Shown: positions 1 through 9,642 of the stretch, one piece after another
How the letters are laid out: every line of letters begins with the position of its first letter
How positions within the stretch are numbered: the stretch's first letter is position 1
DNA from: Turicibacter sanguinis
GTDB lineage: Bacteria; Bacillota_I; Bacilli_A; MOL361; Turicibacteraceae
Reading direction: 5' to 3'
NCBI RefSeq assembly: GCF_013046825.1
Contig: NZ_CP053187.1
Location: 857,501-921,500, forward strand
DNA length: 64,000 bases
Notes under the pieces: model-generated
Seen by the model: the letters and a program-made list of their open reading frames with translations, nothing else
What the model was told of the DNA's origin: nothing
Databases searched by the model: none
Position numbers and translations under genes: made by a program

Positions 1-1493
1 TTTGCCTTACGTGCTCCTCTTACAAATACATCTTTTGCTTCATCTATATTATTAAAAAATTCAAATTCAGCACCATCTTCTTCATAGTTATTAGCATATA
101 AGACCATGTCAACAGGACGCCCAGTTGTAATATCTTTATAAGTTGCAACTGGAATTACAATACGTGCATTCGTTTTATCTGGATTCATAAAAATACTTCG
201 ATCAATTGTGCGATATGCATATCCTGTATCCAAATCATCTAAGCGTACAAAGGCTCCAATCTCAGTACCGTACGCACGAATTTCACCTTTTTCGATTGCC
301 AACGTTCCCATGTCATCAAAAATAGTTTTCATATCTTTAATTTCATCTTCTGCCATCAAACGCATTGCTTCTAGTGTTTCTGACTTACCTGCTCCACTAT
401 CTCCAATTACTACAATATTACTTTGAATACCATTTTTTAATGTTAATTCAATCATAGCACCATGTAATGGAAGTTTTTTCTCATTAATCATTTTGACATT
501 ATATAAAGTTAAAATCATTTTTTTCATATAACCAAAATAATCGTGATTTTCACTATAGGTCGCATATCCAATCATAATGTCATTTTCTTTATCTTGATAG
601 AATACCGCACGATCTTCTTTATCTTTATTTCCATAAACATAAATTAAATCAGGTTTTCTGTCTTTACATTCTTCCAACTCTGCTAATTCAAATAAGTTAC
701 ACATTGTAACCCCTTGAGCCATAAAATCACGATGAAAATATACGTAGGCTAGGGCAGTTCCTACTTTTGCAGGATACACAAACCAATTATTTGGATCTAG
801 ATATAATCCATCAAGTGGATTTATAAAAACCTCTTCGAAAATTCCATCCCTTTTTGTTCGTTTAGGATAAGTGATAAATGGCGGTGTTAATACAATGGAC
901 TCAATAAACGCCGGATATCTTAGCCCCCTATATTGCATTGGAAAATCCCATTGAATTTCATTTAATACTAAACCTGCATTTGCTCCAACAATTAATTGGC
1001 GATACACATTTTGACGATGTCCCATTAAACGCTCTTCAATAGTACGATAAACCTTTAATACTAAATTAGTAAAGTCATTATTTGCCTCGATAAATTTTAT
1101 TTTTTGAATCCCAGTTCCTTCTGTACTGTTATAAATGACACTGTACCGTTCTAGACGACGCCAGTAATCGTATAATGCTTCAATAAATTCTATCAATGTA
1201 TCCTTGTGTTGAAGTAACACTATAAATGATCGATTCATTTGCATAACTTCATCAATCTCTAATACCAATAATAATTTAAAAAGTGATGTTAACTCCGTTG
1301 CTACTCGATTTTCACCACATACATAAACTAATTGTTCATAAATTGGTGATTCTTTCTTTTTCAATCTATTTAAGAAACGTGTTAATACTTTCTCAAACCC
1401 TTGACTATTTAATAATTCATCTTCAGTATTGCAATAATGTGCAGAAAAGTTAATAACTGCAGTATTACGTTCTAATTCGAATTGTGGCTTCAT
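1..1493 (-). CDS. PEP carboxykinase-like / HPr kinase-like P-loop protein (partial, 3' end cut by window)
   Basis: The frame is open from the ATG at 1493 to the window edge, giving 497 visible codons. The start is supported by a GAGGGGAG ribosome site. The N-terminal ~350 residues are a helical region I cannot place. Near residue 364 there is a P-loop, GDSGAGKSE, closer to HPr kinase (GxxGxGKSE) than to classical ATP-PEPCK (GLSGTGKTT). After it come FDDMG, an EIGAFVRLDDL stretch and MNPDKTNARIV, which line up loosely with the kinase-2 and EGGCYAK regions of ATP-dependent PEPCK. The PEPCK and HprK folds are known to be related. It probably binds a nucleotide; whether it decarboxylates oxaloacetate or phosphorylates a protein cannot be told. 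It lies directly downstream of the class V aminotransferase, 21 bp away, so the two may be cotranscribed. Confidence 0.6.
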   Translation of the reverse strand, partial: MKPQFELERNTAVINFSAHYCNTEDELLNSQGFEKVLTRFLNRLKKKESPIYEQLVYVCGENRVATELTSLFKLLLVLEIDEVMQMNRSFIVLLQHKDTLIEFIEALYDYWRRLERYSVIYNSTEGTGIQKIKFIEANNDFTNLVLKVYRTIEERLMGHRQNVYRQLIVGANAGLVLNEIQWDFPMQYRGLRYPAFIESIVLTPPFITYPKRTKRDGIFEEVFINPLDGLYLDPNNWFVYPAKVGTALAYVYFHRDFMAQGVTMCNLFELAELEECKDRKPDLIYVYGNKDKEDRAVFYQDKENDIMIGYATYSENHDYFGYMKKMILTLYNVKMINEKKLPLHGAMIELTLKNGIQSNIVVIGDSGAGKSETLEAMRLMAEDEIKDMKTIFDDMGTLAIEKGEIRAYGTEIGAFVRLDDLDTGYAYRTIDRSIFMNPDKTNARIVIPVATYKDITTGRPVDMVLYANNYEEDGAEFEFFNNIDEAKDVFVRGARKA

Positions 1494-1514
1494 TATGTAT
1501 TCTCCCCTCTAAAG

Positions 1515-2618
1515 CTACTTTTGACATTCCGGTAAAACTTCTTTTATGTATTGCACTAACAAATCAATTTCTTGTTTTGTGATTTCCCCTATAATTCCAA
1601 CGCGTAACATTTTACCTGCATATGAACCCATTCCACCTGCTACAGTAAAGTTATATCTTTCATCAATTAAAGCAGTCAATTTGCTAGCATTGATATTTTC
1701 AGGAGCTAATACGGGAACTAACACATTTCCTCTAATACTTTCGTCTTTAATAAATAATTCAAGGCCGAGATTTGCAAGTTTTTCTTCAGCATATTTTCGA
1801 ACTTGAACTTTATTTGCAATCACGCTTTCAAGACCTTGATTCAACAATCCATCTAATGCTGTTTTTAATGCTACAACGATAGAAATTGCTGGAGTAAATG
1901 GCTGTTCTGATTTTACTTCATAATAATGAAGATATTTTTTATAATCGAAATAATATTTTGGGAGATTTGAATATTCTAAACTCAATTTTGCTTTATCACT
2001 TAAGGCTACAAAACTCAATCCAGGAGGTAAGTGGAATCCTTTTTGACTACTTGCCACCGCACAATCTACTCCCCATTCATCTAAATGGAACTCTTGTACA
2101 ACCATCCCACTAATACAATCCGCAATTAATAAACGATTTGTATCTTTCGTTAAATCCCCTAAAGCTTTCAAATTATTTACAACACCTGTTGCTGTCTCAT
2201 GATAAGTTACAAATACACCTTTAATTTCGGGATATTTTTCTAAAATTTCTTTTACATCATTTAACTCATAACTTTTTCCCCAATCATAAGCTAACTCATG
2301 TACTTTTAATCCATATACAGTACAAATTTCAATAAATCTTTGACCAAACCATCCTGTATTAATGACTAAAACTTCATCCCCATTAGAGAATAGGTTAACG
2401 ATTGTTGACTCCATTGACCCTGTTCCTGAAGATGTTAAAATAATTACATCATTTTTAGTATCAAATATTCTTTTTAACCCTTCGTTTACATCTTTAATTA
2501 ATTGATGATAATCAGCCATACGATGATGAATTAAATCTTGCCCTAATACTTCTCGAATTTCCATTGGAATATTCGTAGGACCTGGCGTAAATAATACCTT
2601 ACTCACTTTCTCACCCAC
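1515..2618 (-). CDS. class V aminotransferase (serine-pyruvate / alanine-glyoxylate type)
   Basis: PLP-dependent fold-type I aminotransferase of the PucG/SPT/AGT family, about 367 residues, which is normal length. The N-terminal LFTPGPTNIP and the SSGTGSMES phosphate-binding region near residue 63 are typical. The PLP lysine is K193 in SSQKGFHLPPG. Substrate cannot be fixed from sequence; glyoxylate with alanine or serine as donor is the usual choice, and phosphonate transaminases are a more distant alternative. The annotated start is GTG; a second GTG at 2606 (giving MSKVLFTPG) is also preceded by GGGTGAG and may be the true start. A hairpin at 2706-2732 separates it from purD, so it is probably outside the purine operon proper. 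Confidence 0.82.
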   Translation of the reverse strand: MGEKVSKVLFTPGPTNIPMEIREVLGQDLIHHRMADYHQLIKDVNEGLKRIFDTKNDVIILTSSGTGSMESTIVNLFSNGDEVLVINTGWFGQRFIEICTVYGLKVHELAYDWGKSYELNDVKEILEKYPEIKGVFVTYHETATGVVNNLKALGDLTKDTNRLLIADCISGMVVQEFHLDEWGVDCAVASSQKGFHLPPGLSFVALSDKAKLSLEYSNLPKYYFDYKKYLHYYEVKSEQPFTPAISIVVALKTALDGLLNQGLESVIANKVQVRKYAEEKLANLGLELFIKDESIRGNVLVPVLAPENINASKLTALIDERYNFTVAGGMGSYAGKMLRVGIIGEITKQEIDLLVQYIKEVLPECQK

Positions 2619-2705
2619 TTCATAAAATTACAAGCTCATTTATAAAATACATCTTTTTAAAAATTTTGTCATTATGCTTTGCAAATATGTAATAAAAATA
2701 GACTT

Positions 2706-2735
2706 AAAGGGAGATTACAAAGATCTCCCTTTTTA
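2706..2735 (-). terminator. hairpin downstream of purD, probable purine operon terminator
   Basis: A 10-bp perfect stem (AAAGGGAGAT / ATCTCCCTTT) with a 7-nt loop lies just past the purD stop. The T-tract is better on the plus strand than on the minus strand, so termination of the minus-strand operon here may be leaky. Confidence 0.5.
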
Positions 2736-2740
2736 TATTT

Positions 2741-3991
2741 TTACTCGACAAATTTCTTTGCAATGTCTAGTCTGTAGAACAAATCATCACAAGTAATTTT
2801 TTCTATTTGTCGATAAACATTAGTTCGAGCTTTGTCTAAAGTTTCACCACTTCCAACAACAAAGAGAACGCGTCCACCGTTTGTTGTATAGTCTCCATCT
2901 ACTAATTTAGTTCCCATGTGACAAACGTCTACATCTTCCAGTAAATCAAGACCTTTAATAATTGCGCCTTTATTATAATTTCCTGGATAACCTTTAGCGG
3001 CTAACACAACTCCAACAGTTGGTTTATCTGACCATACACACTCGATTTCTTTCCCCTCAAGCAGTGATAACATGATTTCAGAAAGGTCTGTCTCTAAACG
3101 AGGAAGTAGCACTTCCGTTTCTGGATCTCCAAAGCGAGCATTGAATTCAATAACTTTAATACCTGACGATGTTTTCATTAATCCAGCATATAAGATTCCC
3201 GTAAATGGTATATTTTCAGCAATCATTGCCTTCGTCATTGGTCCAATAACCATTTTAATCGCTTCCTCATAATCTGATTCCAAAATAAGCGGATGTGGAC
3301 TGTGATTCCCCATTCCTCCTGTGTTCAACCCTTCATCATTATCATATGCACGCTTATAATCACGTGCAATAGGCATTGGGTTATAAAGTTCATTTGCGAC
3401 AAAAGCCATTAACGAAAACTCTTCACCTTCCAAGAACTCCTCGATCACTACTTTCGAAGAGGCCTCATCAAACTGACGATATAATAACATTGATTCTAAA
3501 GTCTCAATTCCTTCTTCTAATGTTTGACAAATAACTACACCTTTGCCAGCAGCTAGTCCATCTGCTTTAATAACAATTGGCATAGACTGTGTTTTTAAAT
3601 ACTCAACCGCGGGCTCAAATTCTGTAAATTCTTTATATACTGCCGTTGGAATATTATATTTTGACATCATCTGCTTAGCAAAGGCTTTACTGCCTTCAAT
3701 TAAAGCTGCTTCTTTAGTTGGGCCAAACACTTTTAATCCTTTTGAATTGAAACTATTAACAACTCCCGCTACAAGAGCCATTTCTGGCCCCACTATGGTT
3801 AAATCAATTTGATTTTCCAACGCAAAGTCAGTAAGTGCCGCTACGTTTGTTTCCTCAATTGGTACTAAAGTTGCCTCAATCATTCCATCATTTCCTGGTG
3901 CACAGAAAATTTGAGAAACTTTTTTATCGCGCATTAATTTTTTTATGATGGCATGCTCACGTCCCCCACGCCCAATAACTAAAACTTTCAT
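2741..3991 (-). CDS. purD: phosphoribosylamine--glycine ligase (GAR synthetase)
   Basis: Second step of de novo purine synthesis: joins glycine to phosphoribosylamine with ATP. 416 residues, normal for PurD. N-terminal MKVLVIGRGGREHAI is the family hallmark; the ATP-grasp core has IVIKADGLAAGKGVVI (near residue 137), GGMGNHSPHP and EFNARFGDPE, all expected. The start is preceded by GGGAGAAATTT. It is the last gene of the purine run, 24 bp after purH, and is followed by a hairpin. Confidence 0.97.
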   Translation of the reverse strand: MKVLVIGRGGREHAIIKKLMRDKKVSQIFCAPGNDGMIEATLVPIEETNVAALTDFALENQIDLTIVGPEMALVAGVVNSFNSKGLKVFGPTKEAALIEGSKAFAKQMMSKYNIPTAVYKEFTEFEPAVEYLKTQSMPIVIKADGLAAGKGVVICQTLEEGIETLESMLLYRQFDEASSKVVIEEFLEGEEFSLMAFVANELYNPMPIARDYKRAYDNDEGLNTGGMGNHSPHPLILESDYEEAIKMVIGPMTKAMIAENIPFTGILYAGLMKTSSGIKVIEFNARFGDPETEVLLPRLETDLSEIMLSLLEGKEIECVWSDKPTVGVVLAAKGYPGNYNKGAIIKGLDLLEDVDVCHMGTKLVDGDYTTNGGRVLFVVGSGETLDKARTNVYRQIEKITCDDLFYRLDIAKKFVE

Positions 3992-4015
3992 AAATTTCTC
4001 CCTATCCTCACCAAA

Positions 4016-5548
4016 TTAATGTTTAAAATGTCTTACTTTTGTAAATACCATCGCAATTCCAAATTTATTACAAGCATCAATAGAATCTTGATCTTTAATC
4101 GATCCACCTGGTTGAATGATTGCTTTAACTCCATATTTAGCAGCTAATTCAACTGTATCCGACATCGGGAAGAAAGCATCTGATGCTAAATATGAACCTG
4201 ATGCCAATTCATTAGCTTGTTCAAGTGCAATTTTAGCCGCACCGACGCGATTCATTTGGCCTGCACCAACTCCTACAGTCATATTATCTTTCACTAAAGC
4301 AATCGCATTCGACTTCACATGTTTTACAACTTTAAATCCAAATAATAATTGTTCTAAGTCTTCTTGTGTTGGTTTTACTTCTGTTACACATTCTAAGTCT
4401 TCAAGTGTTACTTCTAGTGTGTCTAAGTCTTGTTGTAATAATCCACCTTTAACTGTTGTTAATTTATGTCCTAGTTGACGACGATTTGACATGTCTGTTG
4501 TTAATAGGCGGATATTTTTCTTTTGTTTTAAAATTTGTAATGCTTCTTCTGTAAAACTTGGTGCAATAATAATTTCTAAGAAGATTTTATGAAGTTCTGT
4601 TGCTACTTCTTTGCTAACTTCACGGTTAAGAGCAACAATTCCACCAAAGATTGACGTTGAATCTGCTTCATATGCTTTTGCATAAGCTTCCTCGATTGTT
4701 GATCCAATTCCAACACCACATGGATTCATATGTTTTACCGCAACCGCTGCTGGTGCTTCAAATTCAGCTAAAATTTCAAGTGCCGCATTAGCATCTGCAA
4801 TATTGTTGTATGACAATTCTTTTCCATGTAATTGTTCACTCGCCACTACACTGTAAGATGGTTTTTCTAATGTTTGATAAAATGCTGCTGACTGATGTGG
4901 ATTTTCTCCATAGCGTAATGATTGTTTTAGGTCGTATGTAACAGTAAGTTTTTCTGGAATTTCAATTTCGTTGATTTGATTAAAGTAGTTTGCAATCATT
5001 GCATCATAGGCTGCTGTATGATTAAATACTTTTCCAGCTAATTTTTGACGCGTGTTTAAGGTTGTATTTCCATGTTCACGAATTTCATCAATAATTTGAT
5101 CGTAATCTTTAACATCTACAACGACTGTTACGTCATTAAAGTTTTTAGCTGCAGAACGTAGCATTGAAGGTCCACCGATATCGATGTTTTCAATTTTATC
5201 TTCATGTGTTGATTCAGGATTTTGAATTGTTTTTGCAAATGGATATAAGTTAACACAAACTAAATCTATGTACTCGATGTTGTTTTTTGCTACTTGTTGT
5301 TGGTGATATTCATCACCACGTTTTGCTAATAGACCACCATGAACTAATGGATGAAGCGTTTTGACACGTCCTTCTAAAATTTCCGGGAACCCTGTCACCT
5401 CGTCAATGGAAATAATATTCATTCCCGCTTCTTCTAATGACTTTTTTGTTCCACCTGTTGAAATAATATCGTATCCTAATTCAATTAAATTTTGTACAAA
5501 TGGCACTAAGTTTGTTTTATCTGACACACTTACTAATGCACGTTTCAT
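4016..5548 (-). CDS. purH: bifunctional AICAR transformylase / IMP cyclohydrolase
   Basis: Last two steps to IMP. 510 residues. The N-terminal MGS-like cyclohydrolase domain (about 1-150) shows ALVSVSDKTNL, ISTGGT and GRVKTLHP. The C-terminal AICAR formyltransferase part has LRYGENPHQSA and KHMNPCGVG, the latter in the folate/AICAR site. It uses the 10-formyl-THF that the first gene of this operon (fhs) makes. A strong AGGAGG ribosome site precedes the ATG. Spacing to purN is 14 bp, so cotranscription is expected. Confidence 0.97.
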   Translation of the reverse strand: MKRALVSVSDKTNLVPFVQNLIELGYDIISTGGTKKSLEEAGMNIISIDEVTGFPEILEGRVKTLHPLVHGGLLAKRGDEYHQQQVAKNNIEYIDLVCVNLYPFAKTIQNPESTHEDKIENIDIGGPSMLRSAAKNFNDVTVVVDVKDYDQIIDEIREHGNTTLNTRQKLAGKVFNHTAAYDAMIANYFNQINEIEIPEKLTVTYDLKQSLRYGENPHQSAAFYQTLEKPSYSVVASEQLHGKELSYNNIADANAALEILAEFEAPAAVAVKHMNPCGVGIGSTIEEAYAKAYEADSTSIFGGIVALNREVSKEVATELHKIFLEIIIAPSFTEEALQILKQKKNIRLLTTDMSNRRQLGHKLTTVKGGLLQQDLDTLEVTLEDLECVTEVKPTQEDLEQLLFGFKVVKHVKSNAIALVKDNMTVGVGAGQMNRVGAAKIALEQANELASGSYLASDAFFPMSDTVELAAKYGVKAIIQPGGSIKDQDSIDACNKFGIAMVFTKVRHFKH

Positions 5549-5562
5549 CTCTCTTCATCCTC

Positions 5563-6123
5563 CTAAATATTTAGCAATTGTTTAATGACAGTTGGATATA
5601 GCTCATGTTCTAAGTCATGAATTTTTTGCTCTATTTCTTCTCTTGTCTCTAACCCTGTACGTTTAAAACAAACTTGGTCAATAATCATCCCTGTATCAAT
5701 ACCTGAATCAACGTAATGAACAGTCACTCCCATAATTTTAACCCCATATTTTAATGCGTCTGTGATTCCATCCCGACCAGGAAAAGCTGGTAATAATGCA
5801 GGATGGATGTTAATGATTTTTCCTTCGTAAACATCTAATAAAGTTTGACCAACAATGCGCATGTAGCCTGCTAAAACAATTAAATCTGGGTTAAGGGGGA
5901 TTAACTGAGTACAGATTTCTTGTTCGAAGGCTTCTTTACTAGAATATTCTTTTGAATTAAAAACGAAGGTTGGAATGTTCATTTTATGAGCTCTTTCAAT
6001 GCAATAGGCACCCGGTTTATCACAAACAAGCAGTGCTACTTCGCAGGCTTGTTTATGTAATTTTTCAACGATAGTTTGAAAGTTACTACCATTCCCTGAA
6101 GCAAAGACAACTATTTTTTTCAT
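5563..6123 (-). CDS. purN: phosphoribosylglycinamide formyltransferase (GAR transformylase)
   Basis: Third step of purine synthesis: transfers formyl from 10-formyl-THF to GAR. 186 residues, normal for PurN. The catalytic set is visible: [13 protein letters not shown] carries the Asn and His, and [10 protein letters not shown] carries the Asp. N-terminal ASGNGSNFQ binds the phosphate. The start codon overlaps the purM stop by four bases (ATGA), so translation is probably coupled. No formate-dependent purT is in the window. Confidence 0.97.
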   Translation of the reverse strand: MKKIVVFASGNGSNFQTIVEKLHKQACEVALLVCDKPGAYCIERAHKMNIPTFVFNSKEYSSKEAFEQEICTQLIPLNPDLIVLAGYMRIVGQTLLDVYEGKIINIHPALLPAFPGRDGITDALKYGVKIMGVTVHYVDSGIDTGMIIDQVCFKRTGLETREEIEQKIHDLEHELYPTVIKQLLNI

Positions 6124-7145
6124 ACTAGTTGTACTCCTTCTTCAGCTACAACGTGACCGATGATATGTGGAGTTTCTCCTGCTTCTGTTAAGACCTCCAT
6201 TGTTTTTTGAACTGAGTCTTTTGATACAATGATAATCATTCCAATTCCCATGTTAAAGACGTTATACATTTCGCGCTCGTCTAAGTTTCCAAGTTCTTTT
6301 AAGTAATTAAAGATTGGAGGCATTGGATATGAGTTTTTATTAATGACGACTCCGTGCCCCTCTGGTAATGTACGTGGAATGTTCTCATCAAATCCTCCAC
6401 CTGTAATGTGAGCCATCCCATGTACTTCAACTTCTTTTAGTAAAGCCAAGATTGGTTTAACGTAGATTTTTGTTGGTGCTAAGACGGCCTCTGCTACTGT
6501 GGCTTGAAGTGATTCAACGTATTGGTTTAAATCGACGTTATGGTCTTTGAATAAGATTTTACGTACTAATGAGTATCCATTTGAGTGAATTCCACTTGAT
6601 GAAAGTCCGATGATGATATCACCTTCACTTACTTTTTCACCCGTGATTAATTCATCTTTTTCAACAACTCCAACTGCAAATCCAGCTAAATCATAATGTC
6701 CATGCTCATACATATCTGGCATTTCGGCTGTTTCCCCACCGATTAAAGCAGCTCCCGCTTGCTCACATCCATCTGCTACTCCTTTAACGATAGCCTCAAT
6801 TTTAGCAGGTTCATTTTTTCCAACCGCCACGTAATCTAAGAAATATAAGGGTTCTGCTCCTTGTACAACGATATCATTCACACACATTGCGACGCAATCG
6901 ATTCCAATTGTGTCATGAACATCTGCTTTAATTGCCACCATTAACTTAGTTCCGACTCCATCTGTCCCCGATACTAAGAGAGGGTTTTGGTAATCAAGTG
7001 ACGATAAATCAAACATAGCACCAAATGATCCAATTCCCGAAAATACTCCTGGACGATTCGTTTTTGCGATATGTTTTTTGATTCGATTAACCGATTCGTA
7101 ACCTGCTTCTAGACTTACACCTGATTGTTCGTACGCTTTACTCAT
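6120..7145 (-). CDS. purM: phosphoribosylformylglycinamidine cyclo-ligase (AIR synthetase)
   Basis: Fifth step: closes the imidazole ring of FGAM using ATP. About 341 residues. Motifs [20 protein letters not shown] and [13 protein letters not shown] match the PurM family. The frame extends upstream to a GTG at 7154, but the ATG at 7145 sits well behind GGGGTGGAG and is chosen as start. It overlaps purN by four bases and follows purF with a 12-base gap. Confidence 0.96.
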   Translation of the reverse strand: MSKAYEQSGVSLEAGYESVNRIKKHIAKTNRPGVFSGIGSFGAMFDLSSLDYQNPLLVSGTDGVGTKLMVAIKADVHDTIGIDCVAMCVNDIVVQGAEPLYFLDYVAVGKNEPAKIEAIVKGVADGCEQAGAALIGGETAEMPDMYEHGHYDLAGFAVGVVEKDELITGEKVSEGDIIIGLSSSGIHSNGYSLVRKILFKDHNVDLNQYVESLQATVAEAVLAPTKIYVKPILALLKEVEVHGMAHITGGGFDENIPRTLPEGHGVVINKNSYPMPPIFNYLKELGNLDEREMYNVFNMGIGMIIIVSKDSVQKTMEVLTEAGETPHIIGHVVAEEGVQLV

Positions 7146-7157
7146 CTTCTCCACCCC

Positions 7158-8588
7158 TTATTTAACTTCTTTGTTTGCATTTATAACATCTTCATATAGA
7201 TATGTCGGATAGTCTCCATTAAAACATGCGACACATTGACCACAGTTTTTACCGTAAGTTACAGGTCGGCCAATACCTTTTGTTAGTCCTTCTACTGAAA
7301 TAAAGGCTAATGAATCGGCTCCAATTACGTGTCTTATTTCTTCTGTTGTATGGGTTGCAGCAATTAATTCATCGTATGTTGAGAAATCAACTCCATAAAA
7401 ACATGGAAATTTGATTTCTGGTGAGGCGATACGCACGTGAACTTCTTTAGCCCCTGCATCACGTAACATATCTACCATTCGGCGTGATGTTGTCCCACGA
7501 ACAATTGAGTCATCAATTAAAATAACGCGTTTATCTTTAACGATTGAACGAACAGCTGATAATTTCATCTTAACGCCTTGTTCACGAAGTTCTTGTGAGG
7601 GCTGGATAAAGGTTCGTCCAATGTATTTATTTTTAATCATGCCAATTTCAAATGGAATATTAGCTTCTTCTGCATATCCGATAGCTGCACTTAATCCCGA
7701 ATCTGGTACTCCTACAACGATATCTGCTTCAACGTGTGATTCTTTAGCTAGAACTCGGCCACAATTTTTACGTGCTTGGTGAACGTTAATTCCTTCTACA
7801 TCACTATCTGGTCTTGCAAAGTAAACGTACTCCATGCTACACATGCTACGATGACAAGTTTTGGCGTAGCGGTCTGACGTTATCCCATTTAAGTCAATTC
7901 TGATGACTTCTCCTGGATGAACATCTCGCAAATATTCTGCTCCAATCACATCAAAAGCACATGTTTCCGATGCAACGACAATTCCTTTATCACCAATTCG
8001 ACCAAGAGATAGTGGACGTAATCCCAGTTTATCTAAAGCGATGTACATTTCATTTTCTTTTAATAGTAGGAAGGCGAAAGCTCCCTCGATATAAAGTAGG
8101 GATTCCTTCAAAGCTGTCATCATATCTCCACGTTGGCGTTTGATTAAATGAGCGAGAATTTCTGAATCAGAGGTAGTCTGAAAGATGCTTCCCTCGTTTT
8201 CAAGATAGACTTTAAGTTGATTTGCATTGACTAAATTTCCATTATGACAAAGACCAAGTGGTCCTGATTGAGAGCGGAATAGGAAAGGTTGAACGTTCAT
8301 AATTCCGCCTCCGCCTGCTGTTGAATAACGAACGTGTCCAATCGCATGGATTCCCTTTAGACGATCGATATCTTGTTGAGTAAAAACATTTCGAACAAGT
8401 CCTTCTCCTTTATGTTGATGAAGCATTTTGCCATCACTCGTAACGATTCCAGCGCCTTCTTGACCACGATGTTGAAGAGCATGTAATCCGTAATAAGTTA
8501 ATTCAGCTGCATTTTCATGATTGAAGATTCCAAAGACTCCACACTCTTCATTCATTTTATTTTCGAAAAATAAATCTAATTCTGCCAT
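7158..8588 (-). CDS. purF: amidophosphoribosyltransferase (glutamine PRPP amidotransferase)
   Basis: First committed step of purine synthesis: makes phosphoribosylamine from PRPP and glutamine. Start taken at the ATG at 8588 after AAGGTG; the upstream GTG at 8597 lies within that ribosome site. The N-terminal nucleophile is Cys16 (NEECGVFGI), so a 15-residue propeptide is likely cleaved, as in the Bacillus enzyme. HRGQEG and HVRYSTAG follow. The PRPP site is VILIDDSIVRGTTSR. C-terminal CGQCVAC plus an upstream Cys suggests the [4Fe-4S] type of PurF, which in Bacillus is oxygen-labile. Confidence 0.97.
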   Translation of the reverse strand: MAELDLFFENKMNEECGVFGIFNHENAAELTYYGLHALQHRGQEGAGIVTSDGKMLHQHKGEGLVRNVFTQQDIDRLKGIHAIGHVRYSTAGGGGIMNVQPFLFRSQSGPLGLCHNGNLVNANQLKVYLENEGSIFQTTSDSEILAHLIKRQRGDMMTALKESLLYIEGAFAFLLLKENEMYIALDKLGLRPLSLGRIGDKGIVVASETCAFDVIGAEYLRDVHPGEVIRIDLNGITSDRYAKTCHRSMCSMEYVYFARPDSDVEGINVHQARKNCGRVLAKESHVEADIVVGVPDSGLSAAIGYAEEANIPFEIGMIKNKYIGRTFIQPSQELREQGVKMKLSAVRSIVKDKRVILIDDSIVRGTTSRRMVDMLRDAGAKEVHVRIASPEIKFPCFYGVDFSTYDELIAATHTTEEIRHVIGADSLAFISVEGLTKGIGRPVTYGKNCGQCVACFNGDYPTYLYEDVINANKEVK

Positions 8589-8598
8589 ATTATTCACC

Positions 8599-9309
8599 TT
8601 AGCGACTTACGCGATTTAAGATTTCAATATAGGCTTCTTCAACATTTCCTAAGTCGCGACGGAAACGATCTTTATCTAACTTTTCGTTTGTTTTTTTATC
8701 CCATAAACGGCATGTATCTGGTGAGATTTCATCGGCTAACACAATTTCCCCATTTTTTGTACGTCCAAATTCAATTTTGAAATCAATTAAGCGAATGTCT
8801 TGTGCGTCGAAGAATTCAATCAATGCTTTGTTGATTTCTAATGTCATTTCTTTAATTTTTGCTAACTCTTCATAAGTCGCTAAATCTAATGCTACCGCGT
8901 GATCTTCATTAATCAACGGATCCCCATAAGCATCATTTTTATAACATAATTCATAAACCACGTTCGATGGAATTGTCCCTTCTTCGATTCCTAAACGTTT
9001 TGCCATACTTCCTGCAATAATGTTGCGCACGATAATTTCTAAAGGAACAATTTCAACTTTATGACATAATTGATCACGATCATTTAATTTTTCAATGAAA
9101 TGGGTTTTCACTCCACGTTTTTCTAACATTTCAAAAATGATTGTTGTAATCGCATTGTTTAAAATACCTTTGTTTGCGATGCTTGATTTTTTTACCCCAT
9201 TAAATGCTGTTGCATCGTCTTTATAATGAATAATAACTTTGTGATCATCGTCCGTTTTAAAAATTTGCTTTGCTTTTCCTTCATATAACATTACTCGAGT
9301 TGGGTTCAT
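8599..9309 (-). CDS. purC: SAICAR synthetase
   Basis: Joins aspartate to CAIR. 236 residues, normal length. [19 protein letters not shown] and [13 protein letters not shown] are family signatures; [10 protein letters not shown] is near the C-terminus. The frame continues upstream to 9432, but that extension (41 residues, Lys-rich) lacks family similarity and overlaps a hairpin; the ATG at 9309 has GGAGG eight bases upstream. A 333-bp spacer separates it from purL, the only large gap inside the operon. Confidence 0.95.
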   Translation of the reverse strand: MNPTRVMLYEGKAKQIFKTDDDHKVIIHYKDDATAFNGVKKSSIANKGILNNAITTIIFEMLEKRGVKTHFIEKLNDRDQLCHKVEIVPLEIIVRNIIAGSMAKRLGIEEGTIPSNVVYELCYKNDAYGDPLINEDHAVALDLATYEELAKIKEMTLEINKALIEFFDAQDIRLIDFKIEFGRTKNGEIVLADEISPDTCRLWDKKTNEKLDKDRFRRDLGNVEEAYIEILNRVSR

Positions 9310-9401
9310 GGCCTTATCCTCCGTTTTTCTCTCTTTGTATAGTCTCTCTTTTATCTTTTTACTTGTTAGGGTGACGCTGTGCTTTCTCATTAGATATATA
9401 A

Positions 9402-9633
9402 GAACCTCTAAGTTTTGTGGATTTTTAAACATTTAGCGGTTCTATAGTTATACCTTAGTATCAAAAGGGTTTAAATACTAAGCCTGATGATAAAACGATT
9501 GATTACATTTCAGTTTATATATAGAACTTTTGAATCTAGTTTCTTCTCGCAATACGCTCGTAAAGTTCTAAAGCCTCTTCTGTCTCCCGATAATTCAGAC
9601 TTTATTCACTTCCTACGCGTGTTAATTGCGAGA
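9402..9633 (-). ncRNA. folded purL-purC intergenic region (three successive hairpins, unknown RNA)
   Basis: Three inverted repeats lie in this transcribed spacer. The first pairs TCTCGCAAT with ATTGCGAGA (9625-9633 with 9545-9553), and inside it ACGC/GCGT, AAGT/ACTT and AAAGTCT/AGGCTTT can stack. The second is a perfect 8-bp stem CTTAGTAT/ATACTAAG (9454-9482). The third is GAACC.CTAA/TTAG.GGTTC with one mismatch (9402-9442). None has a good U-tract. I do not recognise a known riboswitch core. It could be a processing site, a regulatory RNA or decayed sequence. Confidence 0.35.
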
Positions 9634-9642
9634 CTCAACGTT

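Noticed and set aside
9541-9600. 21-codon minus-strand stretch in the purL-purC spacer that reads like a helix-rich protein end
   Set aside because: Bounded by stops on both sides and lacks a start codon, so not a gene as it stands; kept only as a note on possible decay.
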